The position numbers and the translations under genes were made by a program. From the NCBI RefSeq assembly GCF_031198435.1, contig NZ_CP133548.1, positions 2,638,001-2,702,000 on the forward strand: a stretch of 64,000 nt of DNA, read 5' to 3'. This document shows, in pieces, positions 21,872 through 31,089 of this stretch; within the stretch, counting starts at the first letter, position 1, and each line of letters starts with the position of its first letter. The DNA is from Pleionea litopenaei (GTDB taxonomy: Bacteria; Pseudomonadota; Gammaproteobacteria; Enterobacterales; Kangiellaceae). The notes below the pieces were generated by a model. It was not told the DNA's origin, did not search any database, and worked only from the letters and a program-made list of their open reading frames with translations.

Positions 21872-24166
21872 ATGTATTTTCGACGATTTTTGTTAGGCGG
21901 ACTCATCGCCTCTAGCACTGGCATTTATGCCGCAGAATTCAATGGCCAATTGGTCAATCATGCTCAAAAGCCAATCATCAACGCTCAAATTTTGGTGCGT
22001 GGAGAGTCGCTACAAACACGCAGTGATGAACAAGGTAACTTTACTTTGGACTTGCCCGAAGGTGAATACACACTAGACATTAAAGCTGGCTCGCAAGGTC
22101 ATTTTCATCAAACCATTCGTATTTCTGACGATCAACAACGTGTGATTGTTCATATCGACGAAAATCATGATAAGAAGATAGTGATTACCGCCAATCCACT
22201 CGAGCACACTCGACTGGATATGGCGACTCCAGCGGTTGTACTGTCAGGTGATGAGCTGGTATTAAAACGCTCAGCGAACCTTGGCGAAATGTTACAACTT
22301 CAACCTGGAATGAGTGTGTCTTCTTTTGGTCCCGCTGTTTCACGTCCTGTCATTCGCGGCTTGTCGGGTGCAAGAGTACTTATGACAGTGAATCAAATGA
22401 CCTTACAAGATGCCTCAACAACCTCAGCTGATCACGATGTCTCGGTCGAACCATTGCTTGCCGATCAAATTGAAGTTCTCAAAGGCCCGGCAACGCTTCT
22501 TTATGGAAGTGGGGCAATAGGCGGTGTGGTCAATGTCACAGATAAAAAAATCAATCCTCAAGGCAGTACCGGATTAACGGGCGGAGCCGAGTTACGACTC
22601 GGAGACTCAACCACCGAAGAGCGTTCAATGGTCGCAACACTGAACGGCGGTAACGCTGGTTTTGCCTGGCATTTAGATGCATTCTCCACCGAATACTCCG
22701 ATGCCAAGATTCCTGGACATGCTGAGTCGAAGTATTTGCTTGAAGCCGAGGGTCACAGCGAAGAAGAAGAGGAACATGAGGGTACATTAGAAAACAGTGC
22801 TTCAGATTCGAACGGCGGTAGTCTAGGCACTACTTGGAACGATGACTGGGGCTACTTTGGACTTAGCGTTAATCGCATCAATAAAACCTACGGCGTTCCC
22901 GGCCATGCGGAACATGATGAAGACCCAGTTCCTGCTCCCGCTCCAGGAGAGGAACATGAAGAGGGCGTGGCCATTGATTTAGAGCAAACTCGTTTCGATA
23001 TTCAAAGCGAACTTTACCAACCGTTTCAATCGATTGACCGATGGTTTTTTGGCGCGTCGCACACTGACTATCAACACGTTGAGCTAGAGGGCGAAGAGAT
23101 CGGTACTCTATTTGAAAATAAAGCGTCTGAATTTCGAAGCTACGTTACCCATAAACCAGCCGATGGCTGGGAAGGTATTATAGGTGCACAATATTCTAAT
23201 CGTGATTTTTCTGCGCTTGGCGATGAGGCCTTTGTCCCTCCTTCTAAAACGCAAGTATCTTCTTTATTTTGGGTTGAAGAAAAAAGTTTTGATCAACTAA
23301 AAATTGAATTAGGTATTCGTGCTGAATCACAACGCACTCAAGTTGAAGGTTTTGAAACGCGAACAAAAACCGGTGTTAGTTTTTCGAGTGGATTCGTTTA
23401 CACACTTTCTAGTGGAGACAAATTGGCCGTCAACTTTGCACACGCAGAGCGACATCCATCGGTCGAAGAAGGCTATTCTTTTGGAGAACATGCCGCAACA
23501 CAAACCTTCGAAATTGGTAATCCTAATCTACGTAAAGAAACCTCAAACAACCTCGATGTCTCTTATCGATTTGAAACAGAGCATTTAACCGGCGAAATAA
23601 ACGGTTATTGGAATCAATTTGATGGTTTTATCTATGGCGCTTATGAGGATAATATCGGAGCAGTGCTAGATCTTCATGGACAAATCGTATTCATTGATCC
23701 TGATCTTCCAGTAGTGCATTACACTCAACAAGATGCAGCCATAAAAGGCGTTGAAATCCAAGTAAAAACACCGCTTATCAGTGAGCAAGGTTACGGACTG
23801 AATTTGGGTGTTGTTGCCGATTTTATTGAAGCAGAACTTGACTCAGGAGCCTATCTACCGAGAATTCCTCCTCTTAAATACGGGTTAACACTAAGTTATG
23901 ACTACGATGCACTACTCGCTGACTTAAGCTGGATTCACTACGATGATCAACGAAAAACATCGAGCAATGAATTGCCGACCGACGGATTTAATTTGCTCGA
24001 ACTTGAGTTAGCTTATCGAATGACTTCGGCTGATTCAGATATATTGTGGTTTTTACGTGGCAAGAACCTACTTGATGAAGAAGCAAGAGATCATTCATCG
24101 TTTCTGAAAGATCTCGCGCCAAGAGCCGGCCGTAGTTGGACAGCTGGCATTCGTTATCAATTCTAG
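21872..24166 (+). CDS. znuD: TonB-dependent outer-membrane receptor, ZnuD-like (zinc uptake)
   Basis: A 764-residue outer-membrane protein. Signal peptide about 1-20; carboxypeptidase-like regulatory domain about 22-95; plug about 110-225 (PVIRGLSGARVLM, VLKGPATLLYGSGAIGGVVN); 22-strand barrel to the terminal phenylalanine (IRYQF). Two extracellular loops are rich in His and Glu (GHSEEEEEHEG and HAEHDEDP...GEEHEEG), as in ZnuD zinc receptors. It imports a metal at the expense of the TonB system. It follows a small Cys/His secreted protein. I saw no clear Zur box upstream, so zinc control is expected rather than shown. Confidence 0.82.
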   Translation: MYFRRFLLGGLIASSTGIYAAEFNGQLVNHAQKPIINAQILVRGESLQTRSDEQGNFTLDLPEGEYTLDIKAGSQGHFHQTIRISDDQQRVIVHIDENHDKKIVITANPLEHTRLDMATPAVVLSGDELVLKRSANLGEMLQLQPGMSVSSFGPAVSRPVIRGLSGARVLMTVNQMTLQDASTTSADHDVSVEPLLADQIEVLKGPATLLYGSGAIGGVVNVTDKKINPQGSTGLTGGAELRLGDSTTEERSMVATLNGGNAGFAWHLDAFSTEYSDAKIPGHAESKYLLEAEGHSEEEEEHEGTLENSASDSNGGSLGTTWNDDWGYFGLSVNRINKTYGVPGHAEHDEDPVPAPAPGEEHEEGVAIDLEQTRFDIQSELYQPFQSIDRWFFGASHTDYQHVELEGEEIGTLFENKASEFRSYVTHKPADGWEGIIGAQYSNRDFSALGDEAFVPPSKTQVSSLFWVEEKSFDQLKIELGIRAESQRTQVEGFETRTKTGVSFSSGFVYTLSSGDKLAVNFAHAERHPSVEEGYSFGEHAATQTFEIGNPNLRKETSNNLDVSYRFETEHLTGEINGYWNQFDGFIYGAYEDNIGAVLDLHGQIVFIDPDLPVVHYTQQDAAIKGVEIQVKTPLISEQGYGLNLGVVADFIEAELDSGAYLPRIPPLKYGLTLSYDYDALLADLSWIHYDDQRKTSSNELPTDGFNLLELELAYRMTSADSDILWFLRGKNLLDEEARDHSSFLKDLAPRAGRSWTAGIRYQF

Positions 24167-24167
24167 A

Positions 24168-25076
24168 TTAGATCTTCTCAGCGACTTCGCGCTTTCGCCG
24201 AAGTCGCTTGACTAAACTATCTGCGATATACACAGCTAGAGCTAACCAAATCAAACCAAAAGTAATTGCTTTATCAAAATTAAACGGTTCTTGATAAACC
24301 ACAATTGCCAACACAAAAGTCATGGTTGGTGCGATAAACTGCAAGAATCCAATTGTAAATAGGGGCAATCGCCTTGCTCCTATCGCAAATAAGATCAGTG
24401 GCGTAGCAGTAATAACCCCACCGGCTAAAAGCGTTATATCGGTTTGCCAATTAGTCGCCAAAAAGCTCGCAGTACCTTGCCATAAGCCAAAACCGATAAA
24501 TAGCGCCGCAACTGGAAAAGCAATTAACGTTTCTACTAATAGCCCATTCAATGCATCAACAGGCGTTTGTTTTCGCACTAAACCATACAAAGCAAAGGTA
24601 AGCGCAAGGGCCAAAGATAACCAAGGAACCTGCCCTAGTTTTATAACTTGATAACTCACAGCCATCGCGGCTATTGCAACCGCAATCCACTGCCAACGGG
24701 TCATCGTTTCTTTCAACAATACAACACCCAACAGAACCGACAAAAGAGGATTAATAAAGTAACCAAGGCTGGTATCTAATACTCGCTCATTCACGACTGC
24801 CCAAGTAAATATAAACCAGTTGTTTGAAACCAATAACGTGCTTGCAACGAGTGCCCAAAAAATTTTTCTATTTTGCCAAATGGCTTTAATCGCGATCGGT
24901 TGCCGGAGTATCCACATGAATAAAATAACGGTTGGAACACACCAAGCGATGCGATGCATTAAAATTTCTAGTGCTGCTACATGGTGAAGTGCCTTGAAAT
25001 AAATAGGCACCAATCCCCACCAAATATAGGCCAGTGATGCGGCAAGGTATCCTTGCTGTTGAGGCGTCGTGATCAT
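24168..25076 (-). CDS. rarD: RarD/EamA-family transporter
   Basis: A 302-residue inner-membrane protein with about ten helices. RarD signatures are present: AYIWWGLVPIYFKAL at the start, HRIAWCVP, SLGYFINPLLSVLLG and FLQFIAPTMTFVLA. E. coli RarD was named for chloramphenicol sensitivity; its true substrate is not established. The stop lies 1 bp from the TonB receptor stop. A 9-bp perfect stem-loop (24181-24189 with 24199-24207) is inside its last codons and could act as a shared transcription end. Confidence 0.88.
   Translation of the reverse strand: MITTPQQQGYLAASLAYIWWGLVPIYFKALHHVAALEILMHRIAWCVPTVILFMWILRQPIAIKAIWQNRKIFWALVASTLLVSNNWFIFTWAVVNERVLDTSLGYFINPLLSVLLGVVLLKETMTRWQWIAVAIAAMAVSYQVIKLGQVPWLSLALALTFALYGLVRKQTPVDALNGLLVETLIAFPVAALFIGFGLWQGTASFLATNWQTDITLLAGGVITATPLILFAIGARRLPLFTIGFLQFIAPTMTFVLAIVVYQEPFNFDKAITFGLIWLALAVYIADSLVKRLRRKREVAEKI
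24181..24207. terminator. Stem-loop inside the rarD 3' end
   Basis: GCGACTTCG (24181-24189) and CGAAGTCGC (24199-24207) are perfect complements with a 9-nt loop. It lies in coding sequence because the convergent genes leave only one base between stops. No U-run on either side, so the terminator role is tentative. Confidence 0.4.
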
Positions 25077-25085
25077 TGTTTTTTA

Positions 25086-25541
25086 TTAACCAATTAAGTA
25101 GGTACCTGTGCCCAAAGCAATAAGCGTATTTTCTTCGTTGTGTAACTCCATTCTCACTACCGCGACCTTATTGCCTGTACGCAAGATTTTCGCCGTCGTT
25201 TCAAATCGCTTTCCGCGACCCGGGCGTACATAATCTATTCGTAAATCAATGGTGCCTAGTCGTGAGAGTTTATCGAGTAATTCTTCTGGGTGGCTTTCTG
25301 GATTTTTTTGCATCAAACCAAGCGCTGCCATTGTTCCTCCCGCTACATCAATGGCGCTAGCAATAACACCTCCGTGTAGAATACCTTGAATATAGTTGCC
25401 AACCAACTCTGGCTTATTATCAAAATGAACTTTACAGCAATCTCGATCCAGCTGATCAAACTCAAGTCCGAGTAGTTTATTAAATGGGACTTTCTGACTG
25501 AACGTCTCAGCTAATTGTTCAACTAATTCTGGCTTTGGCAT
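25086..25541 (-). CDS. PaaI/YigI-like hotdog thioesterase
   Basis: About 151 residues from ATG 25541 (MPKPELVEQL). An upstream start at 25610 would overlap the divergent hydrolase start, and the added residues look non-conserved. The hotdog fold shows GNYIQGILHGGVIASAIDVAGG, where HGG and the following Asp are the thioesterase active region. Predicted to hydrolyse acyl-CoA esters in the cytosol, likely clearing medium or long chains as YigI does. Divergent from the YheT-like hydrolase. Confidence 0.8.
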   Translation of the reverse strand: MPKPELVEQLAETFSQKVPFNKLLGLEFDQLDRDCCKVHFDNKPELVGNYIQGILHGGVIASAIDVAGGTMAALGLMQKNPESHPEELLDKLSRLGTIDLRIDYVRPGRGKRFETTAKILRTGNKVAVVRMELHNEENTLIALGTGTYLIG

Positions 25542-25596
25542 AATGGCTGGCTCAAGGTTACAATGATTTTTTATTGTACCTGAATTCAGATAGCAC

Positions 25597-26577
25597 ATGG
25601 AAAACTTCAATCCTCCTTTTTGGCTTCGCAGCCCACATATTCAGTCTATTCTTGCCAGTTCTCCTATGCGTAAGTCAGTATTGAGACAACAATCGAGTGA
25701 ATGGTTAAAGCGTAGTAAAAGCTTATTACTTCAAGGCCATCAAGGCTCTCAGTTGTTGGGATATTGGACAGCGGCTAAAACACCACAGGCTCCATTGGTT
25801 ATTTTAATTCATGGATGGGAGGGTACTTCGCAGTCAGGTTATTTGTTATCGGTTGCGAATCAATTAGTCAGTGCAGGTTATCAGATATTAAGACTTAACT
25901 TACGCGATCATGACGCGTCTCATCATCTTAATCGAGAGTTGTTTCACTCCTGTCGTATTGAAGAAGTCGTTAGTGCGGCTCAAGACGCTCTCAACCGACT
26001 AGCACCGACTCAAGCTGCTGTTGTTGGTTTCTCTCTTGGGGGTAACTTTACTATCAGAGTCGCCAATGCGCTGTCTCAAGATAAACGAATCAAACAAGCC
26101 ATCGCCGTGTGCCCGGTATTGATTCCGCAAGATACAATGCATCGTTTGGAGACTGGTCCTAGAATTTATCATCAATATTTTAAGCGTAAGTGGCTTCGTT
26201 CAATTCGCAAAAAGTCCGGTCTATTCCCAGAGGACTTTAAACAGCTAACACCACAACACTTAAAGTCATTAGGCAGTTTAACGGATTATTTTGTCGAGCA
26301 TCACACGGAGTATCGCTCCACCAATGACTATTTCGAAGGCTACAGCATTCGCCCAGAGAAGTTAGAACGGCTGACCATACCGACGAAGATACTGATGGCG
26401 AAAGATGACCCTATCATTAACGCCGAATTACTTCAGCAATTAGAAAAGGTGGCGAGTATTGAGGTCACCTATACGCAACATGGCGGTCACTGCGGGTTTA
26501 TTCAAAACCGACGTTTTGATAGCTGGGCGGATCGGTTTATCTTAAATTCGCTTCAACAAGCCCTAGTATTTCAATAA
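25597..26577 (+). CDS. YheT-like alpha/beta hydrolase
   Basis: A 326-residue cytoplasmic hydrolase of the COG0429 group. The oxyanion region is LVILIHGWEG, the nucleophile is the serine of VVGFSLGGNF, the acid is in KDDPIINAE, and the base histidine is in HGGHCGF. The opening FNPPFWLRSPHIQSIL is the family N-terminus. Probable esterase or lipase-like activity; substrate unknown. Confidence 0.85.
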   Translation: MENFNPPFWLRSPHIQSILASSPMRKSVLRQQSSEWLKRSKSLLLQGHQGSQLLGYWTAAKTPQAPLVILIHGWEGTSQSGYLLSVANQLVSAGYQILRLNLRDHDASHHLNRELFHSCRIEEVVSAAQDALNRLAPTQAAVVGFSLGGNFTIRVANALSQDKRIKQAIAVCPVLIPQDTMHRLETGPRIYHQYFKRKWLRSIRKKSGLFPEDFKQLTPQHLKSLGSLTDYFVEHHTEYRSTNDYFEGYSIRPEKLERLTIPTKILMAKDDPIINAELLQQLEKVASIEVTYTQHGGHCGFIQNRRFDSWADRFILNSLQQALVFQ

Positions 26578-26659
26578 AGGCGAACCACTTATCGCTAACT
26601 GCTTGACATTTAAATGATTTTTTTCTAACAATCAGGTATCAGCAAGTCTGTGAGCGAAT

Positions 26660-29179
26660 ATGAAAAAAATACAACCGCGAAAAGGCAAGTTAAAAAAGCG
26701 ACAAAAGAAAACCCGAGCTCGGATCTCGACTGAGCTTGGCATTAGGAGTGCGTTGCCTAGCCAAACCAAAGAAGTTGAACCACTCACGGAAGAATTAAGT
26801 CAACCTACCAGTCAAGAGCCTGAAGTCAGCGAGATTGTCGATATTGAAGAGACAGAAGAAGACGACCGTAATAAGTCTGCTTCTTTAAATGTCGAAGGTC
26901 ACGAAGAAGCGCTCGAACCAGAAGCTAGCCAACAACAAGACGAGCTTGCTGGAACAGCAGAAAATGCCCCTCAGGTTCGTAATATAACCGCCGAAGACGA
27001 AAAACCAGAAGAGGATGAATCTGAGATCGATGTATCTGCGGCTCAAAACACCTTAAATGAAGATGAGATCGATGATTCTGAGGTTCATGATAGGTTAGAT
27101 GAAGAAGAACCTTCAGCTGAGCATGAAGAGCCATCAGCCCATGAAGAGCCATCAGCGCTTCAAGAACAACCTTCAGCTGATCAAGAAGAGCCTTCAGCCA
27201 ATGAAGAGTACACTTCAGCCGATCAAGAACATCCCTCAGCGCATGAAGAGCAATCCTCAGCTGATGAAGAGCCCTCAGCGCCTCAAGAACAACTCTCAGC
27301 CCATGAAGAAGTGCCCGCAGCGCATGAAGAGCAACCCTCGGATGATGAAGAGCCCTCAGCGCCTCAAGAACAACTCTCAGCCCATGAAGAAGTGCCCGCA
27401 GCGCATGAAGAGCAACCCTCGGATGATGAAGAGCCCTCAGCCAATGAAGAGTACACTTCAGCCGAGCAAGAGCCTTCAGCCGATGAAGAGCAACCCTTAG
27501 CTGAGCAAGAGCCTTCAGCTGATCAAGAAGAGCCCTCAGCTGATCAAGAAGAGCCCTCAGCGCATAAAGAGTACCCCTCAGCTGAGCAAGAAGAGCCCTC
27601 AGCGCATGAAGAGCCTTCAGCACACGAAGAGCAATCCTCAGCCGATCAAGAACATCCCTCAGCCAATGAAGAGTACACTTCAGCCGATCAAGAACAACCC
27701 TTAGCTGAACAAGAGCCTTCAGCGCTTCAAGAACAACCTTCAGCCGATGAAGAACAGCTTTCAGCTGATGAAGAAGAGCCCTCAGCGCATGAAGAGCAAC
27801 CCTCAGCTGATGAAGAGCCCTCAGCGCTTCAAGAACAACCTTCAGCTAGTGAAGAGCACCCCTCAGCTGAGCAAGAGCCTTCAGCTCAAGAACAACCCTT
27901 AGCTGAACAAGAGCCCGCAGCGCATAAAGAAGAGCCTTCAGCGCATGAAGAACAACCCTTGGTCGAAGAAGAACCTTCAAATGTAGAACCCGACAATGTT
28001 GAGCCGGAATCTACACATGAAACCTCTGAGAAACTTAAAAACGATCCGATCGATTCGTCGAGCGAAAAGCCTGGCGACGTTAATGAGCTGGATGAAACGA
28101 AAGAATTAGACGCTTCGGGTGAATCCAACCAGACATCACAAAGTGTTACCGTATCAAAAGAAGCAACCAGTGAAGCAAAAGAATCGGTAAAACTTGAGAC
28201 GAGTGTTCAACCAGAGCAACCAGCCCAACTGGACGACTCTAATACTACTCAAAGAACAGCAAAGCGAAGTCATACTGAAGAAGCTGAAGGTCCAACAGCT
28301 AGTGAAAAACTGAAAGAGTTTTTGGTCAAAGTTGATAATGGAGTACGCTACTTCATTCAATGTTATAAAGAAGATAAAAAAGGTGCGATTGCTTGGTGGT
28401 GGAAAACCAATAGTCAAAATGAACAACTAAAACTCGCCATCGAAGATCTTTCATCGAAAATGAATGATGAGAATTTTACTTTAGACAAGATATGGCTAGT
28501 ACTTTCTGACTTTACGCTTAAACCTGAAGACGTGAGTAAGTTAAAGTGGTTTGAAGAGGTTCACCATAAAATCCTTCAATTAACCATGCAATTTAAAACG
28601 GGAAAGACACCCGATAGAATCGCGCTACAGAAATTACAAAATCAACTGCGTTTTATCGCTAATTCGGAAGATTTCTGTCAAAAATTCGGCTTGGAAAAGG
28701 CTAGAAAAGAGGTATTCAGAATGTATAAAGATTTAACCAATGTGCTCAATGACTTGAAGAAGCTCGAGCGCGAAAAATTAGCCATTAAAGAAAATGAACA
28801 AAAGATTGAAGCCAAGCGACTAGCGAAAGAAAAAGCCGAAGCAGAGTTGCAAAAAGAGAAAGCCGAGCTTATTAAGCAGAAAGAGTCACGTTTAAGAGCC
28901 CAAGAAGAGAAGAAAAAGGCCATTGCATTTAAACAAGCGCAAGAAGCCGAGAAAATTAAAGAAGAGAAACTATCGGAGCTTCGCGCTCATGAAGCAGAAA
29001 AACAACGCCAACTGCAATTGCAGAGCTCTTTTGTCGATATGCAAGTACAAGATCGCTTAGCATTAATGTCAGTCAAAGAGCTTGCCGTTATGTTAAGTGG
29101 TCGAGTTTTGCAGAGTGAGTTAACCGACGAAGATAAGAAAATGATCAACGACTTGAAAACTAAGTTAGAGCATATCTAG
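26660..29179 (+). CDS. Large acidic repeat protein with C-terminal coiled coil
   Basis: An 839-residue protein of unknown function. The first 27 residues are strongly basic (MKKIQPRKGKLKKRQKK). Residues about 148-440 are an extended low-complexity tract built from short units of the type EEPSAHEEQPSADQ, dominated by Glu, Pro, Ser, Ala, Gln. About 548-690 is a folded-looking domain with several Trp (AWWWKTNS, KIWLVLSD), and about 695-790 is a Lys/Glu-rich coiled coil. No signal peptide or membrane helix. The stop TAG (29177-29179) is in frame with the following DUF6090-like sequence. The architecture suggests a spacer or scaffold, but no family is recognised. Confidence 0.8.
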   Translation: MKKIQPRKGKLKKRQKKTRARISTELGIRSALPSQTKEVEPLTEELSQPTSQEPEVSEIVDIEETEEDDRNKSASLNVEGHEEALEPEASQQQDELAGTAENAPQVRNITAEDEKPEEDESEIDVSAAQNTLNEDEIDDSEVHDRLDEEEPSAEHEEPSAHEEPSALQEQPSADQEEPSANEEYTSADQEHPSAHEEQSSADEEPSAPQEQLSAHEEVPAAHEEQPSDDEEPSAPQEQLSAHEEVPAAHEEQPSDDEEPSANEEYTSAEQEPSADEEQPLAEQEPSADQEEPSADQEEPSAHKEYPSAEQEEPSAHEEPSAHEEQSSADQEHPSANEEYTSADQEQPLAEQEPSALQEQPSADEEQLSADEEEPSAHEEQPSADEEPSALQEQPSASEEHPSAEQEPSAQEQPLAEQEPAAHKEEPSAHEEQPLVEEEPSNVEPDNVEPESTHETSEKLKNDPIDSSSEKPGDVNELDETKELDASGESNQTSQSVTVSKEATSEAKESVKLETSVQPEQPAQLDDSNTTQRTAKRSHTEEAEGPTASEKLKEFLVKVDNGVRYFIQCYKEDKKGAIAWWWKTNSQNEQLKLAIEDLSSKMNDENFTLDKIWLVLSDFTLKPEDVSKLKWFEEVHHKILQLTMQFKTGKTPDRIALQKLQNQLRFIANSEDFCQKFGLEKARKEVFRMYKDLTNVLNDLKKLEREKLAIKENEQKIEAKRLAKEKAEAELQKEKAELIKQKESRLRAQEEKKKAIAFKQAQEAEKIKEEKLSELRAHEAEKQRQLQLQSSFVDMQVQDRLALMSVKELAVMLSGRVLQSELTDEDKKMINDLKTKLEHI
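27095..27970 (+). repeat. Degenerate in-frame tandem repeats encoding EEPSA-type units
   Basis: About 875 bp of short repeated units of roughly 21-30 bp with the recurring core GAAGAGCCCTCAGC. Unit length changes in steps of whole codons, so the frame is kept. Expansion and contraction by slippage or recombination are likely. Confidence 0.85.
27263..27424 (+). repeat. Exact 81-bp tandem duplication (two copies)
   Basis: 27263-27343 and 27344-27424 are identical at all 81 positions, and the match runs another 17 bp into 27425-27441. It encodes 27 residues twice (from D202; DEEPSAPQEQLSAHEEV and following). A recent duplication inside the older degenerate repeats. Confidence 0.9.
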
Positions 29180-29185
29180 ACTAGA

Positions 29186-29845
29186 ATAAAAAAAGGTTCC
29201 TTTTCAAAATTCTCTAGCCGAGTCATTGGTGAATTAGTCCTTATTATTGTCGGCGTAACGATTGCACTATGGCTAGAGAATGAACTTGAGAATCTAAAAG
29301 ATAGAAATATTGAGAAAGATTACATAGAGTCATTCGATGTCGACTGGCATGCTGATATAAAAGAGTTAGAACAAGTTATAGCGTTTAATAAATCTCTCAA
29401 ATCTAAAGCCGAAACCTTATTTAGCCGAATTCAATCCAACATCATTAGCGATGAAGATCTTCCATCTGAACTATTCATCATAATGAACTATCGCTATTTC
29501 ACTCCACAAGATTTTACTTTGCAATCGTTGAAAGAATCCGGAGAGTTTCGTTTAATTCAAGATCGAGAGATACGACGAAAAATACTTAGATTACAGCGGC
29601 AATATCGCTTTATTAACGAAGCACAAGATAATTATCAACACGCATTAGATAACTATATTGTTCCTCTAATTAATGAAAATATTGATTTAGCACATGGGCG
29701 ATTGATCACAGTGAACTTCAAAAACGATCATCGACTTTCTAATCTTGTTATGTACACAATCAATGATGTTGAAAGTCGAATAGCTTTGTATCAACATTCG
29801 CTCGACTTTTTGAACACTTTAACGTCTAAAACGACGACCAAGTAA
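29186..29845 (+). CDS. DUF6090-like membrane-anchored protein without canonical start codon
   Basis: The frame is open from just after the TAG at 29177-29179 to TAA at 29845. The sequence before the first ATG (29483) is clearly coding: KGSFSKFSSRVIGELVLIIV, a transmembrane segment (LVLIIVGVTIALWLENEL) and a helical soluble part, the plan of DUF6090 proteins. In the start region no ATG, GTG or TTG exists in frame; ATA (29186) is the only near-cognate option. Explanations: ATA initiation, read-through from the repeat protein (same frame), or a start lost by mutation. Starting at ATG 29483 would drop the membrane helix. I give the ATA coordinate as provisional. Confidence 0.55.
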   Translation: MKKGSFSKFSSRVIGELVLIIVGVTIALWLENELENLKDRNIEKDYIESFDVDWHADIKELEQVIAFNKSLKSKAETLFSRIQSNIISDEDLPSELFIIMNYRYFTPQDFTLQSLKESGEFRLIQDREIRRKILRLQRQYRFINEAQDNYQHALDNYIVPLINENIDLAHGRLITVNFKNDHRLSNLVMYTINDVESRIALYQHSLDFLNTLTSKTTTK

Positions 29846-29849
29846 GTGG

Positions 29850-30287
29850 TTAATTTGGAGTTTTTAATAAGACTTCTATCGTTCGGCTTGTTTGGTTTTC
29901 GCCGCTTCCGCAACGTCCTGTACTAACAACCGAATAAAAATCGAGGCCATCCGCTGTATAACTATTACAGGTTACTTGGCTACTGCAGTTAATTAAACCT
30001 GGTGCACTAAAATTAATCGTTTGATTGTTGCATGCGCCCCCTCCCGTCAGAGGAAAAGCCTGCATAGCTGCCGCTTGAGCGCCGCTTTCGGCAGCGTAAA
30101 AAGCACGAATAGAAAGCACTTCTTGCGCGGTAGCTGAGTTAGCCGTTTGCGTCATTTGATATAAAAAAGAAGCCAATAAACCAAGCACAATAATAATAAA
30201 CAAGGCCATCACCAAAGTCATACCACTTTGCTTACTATAACTTTGTCTATTCAGTATTCGCTGACTGTTATGGAAAGTTTCTAACAT
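29850..30287 (-). CDS. mshP: MSHA minor pilin-like protein MshP
   Basis: About 145 residues from ATG 30287 (MLETFHNSQRILNRQ); ATG 30296 and others upstream are also in frame, inside the end of mshO. The prepilin-like segment is KQSG|MTLVMALFIIIVLGL, which lacks the glutamate at position 5 of the mature helix, as is usual for PilX-type pilins. The C-terminal part has four or more cysteines (GACNNQ, INCSSQVTCNS, GRCGSG). Last gene of the pilin operon; probably part of the pilus tip complex. Faces the DUF6090-like gene 4 bp away. Confidence 0.8.
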   Translation of the reverse strand: MLETFHNSQRILNRQSYSKQSGMTLVMALFIIIVLGLLASFLYQMTQTANSATAQEVLSIRAFYAAESGAQAAAMQAFPLTGGGACNNQTINFSAPGLINCSSQVTCNSYTADGLDFYSVVSTGRCGSGENQTSRTIEVLLKTPN

Positions 30288-31089
30288 GAATTTCATGCTC
30301 CACTCGAATTGACTCATCACGTCCAGCGACAATCAATACAGTCTGCAGAATTCCACCACGGCTAAGAGTTCCTGCGTCATAAGTAAATACCGGGATAGCC
30401 GTACCATTGCGATCGACGAGCGATAGATTGTCAGCCAAAATTTGCGGCGTTCCCATAGCAGTGGGAGCCGGTTGAGTAACTTGAAAGCCATAGTTTTCAT
30501 ACAGATGTAACTCACTGCCAACAAGACATACGCTAGCCGGTTGAGTGACAAAAAATACGCGACGTTGGGGTGACTGTCGGCTAAAACGAGTATTGCTTAT
30601 ACTGACCTCTGTTAAATTACTTCCTAATTTTGCAAAACTGGTAATTTGAGCGAAATGACCTGAGTTAACGTTATAAACTTCTGAAGAATTAAGAGGAATA
30701 ACCATCACATAACTGCTGGTGGCATCTAACCCACTAACTCGAGTCTCGGCATCTGCTTCTACCACAGTGAGTGATGTAGAAGGGGCTGTTGTTGGTAAAC
30801 TCGTGTATTGGGTCGCCGCCACTATCGGTACGTACTCGACACAGGTTTGAGAAGCATTAACGCGAATACTATTGGGCATGGCTTCACGAATTTGGCGCGA
30901 TAGTTTATCTAACGTCACGCGAGTATTACTCGCCATATCGATGCGCTGCTCGGCTTGCAAGTAACCTTTTGTCGTATCAGTAAAAATAGTTGTTAAAGAA
31001 ACAGCCAATACCGTAACAATGGTAATAACAACGATCAGTTCGACCAGTGTGAACCCTTTCGAGAATTTTAAGAAGGTGCGTTTGGCCAT
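30268..31089 (-). CDS. mshO: MSHA minor pilin MshO
   Basis: A 273-residue type IV prepilin. The leader is short and basic, then FSKG|FTLVELIVVITIVTVLA, with E5 of the mature helix in place for cleavage and methylation by the prepilin peptidase. The globular part of about 240 residues is long for a pilin and has two widely spaced cysteines (QTCVEY, SVCLVG). Overlaps mshD by one base and mshP downstream. Predicted tip or priming subunit. Confidence 0.85.
   Translation of the reverse strand: MAKRTFLKFSKGFTLVELIVVITIVTVLAVSLTTIFTDTTKGYLQAEQRIDMASNTRVTLDKLSRQIREAMPNSIRVNASQTCVEYVPIVAATQYTSLPTTAPSTSLTVVEADAETRVSGLDATSSYVMVIPLNSSEVYNVNSGHFAQITSFAKLGSNLTEVSISNTRFSRQSPQRRVFFVTQPASVCLVGSELHLYENYGFQVTQPAPTAMGTPQILADNLSLVDRNGTAIPVFTYDAGTLSRGGILQTVLIVAGRDESIRVEHEIHVRNFP

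Noticed and set aside
26925-27623. Long reverse-strand frame (232 codons) and a forward +1 frame (133 codons) across the repeats
   Set aside because: They arise because the repeat units are whole-codon multiples with no stops in other frames; the translations are Leu/Arg/Ala-only or Lys/Gln-only repeats with no ribosome site.
27095-27970. CRISPR array
   Set aside because: Units are contiguous, in-frame and coding, with no constant repeat/variable spacer pattern and no cas genes.
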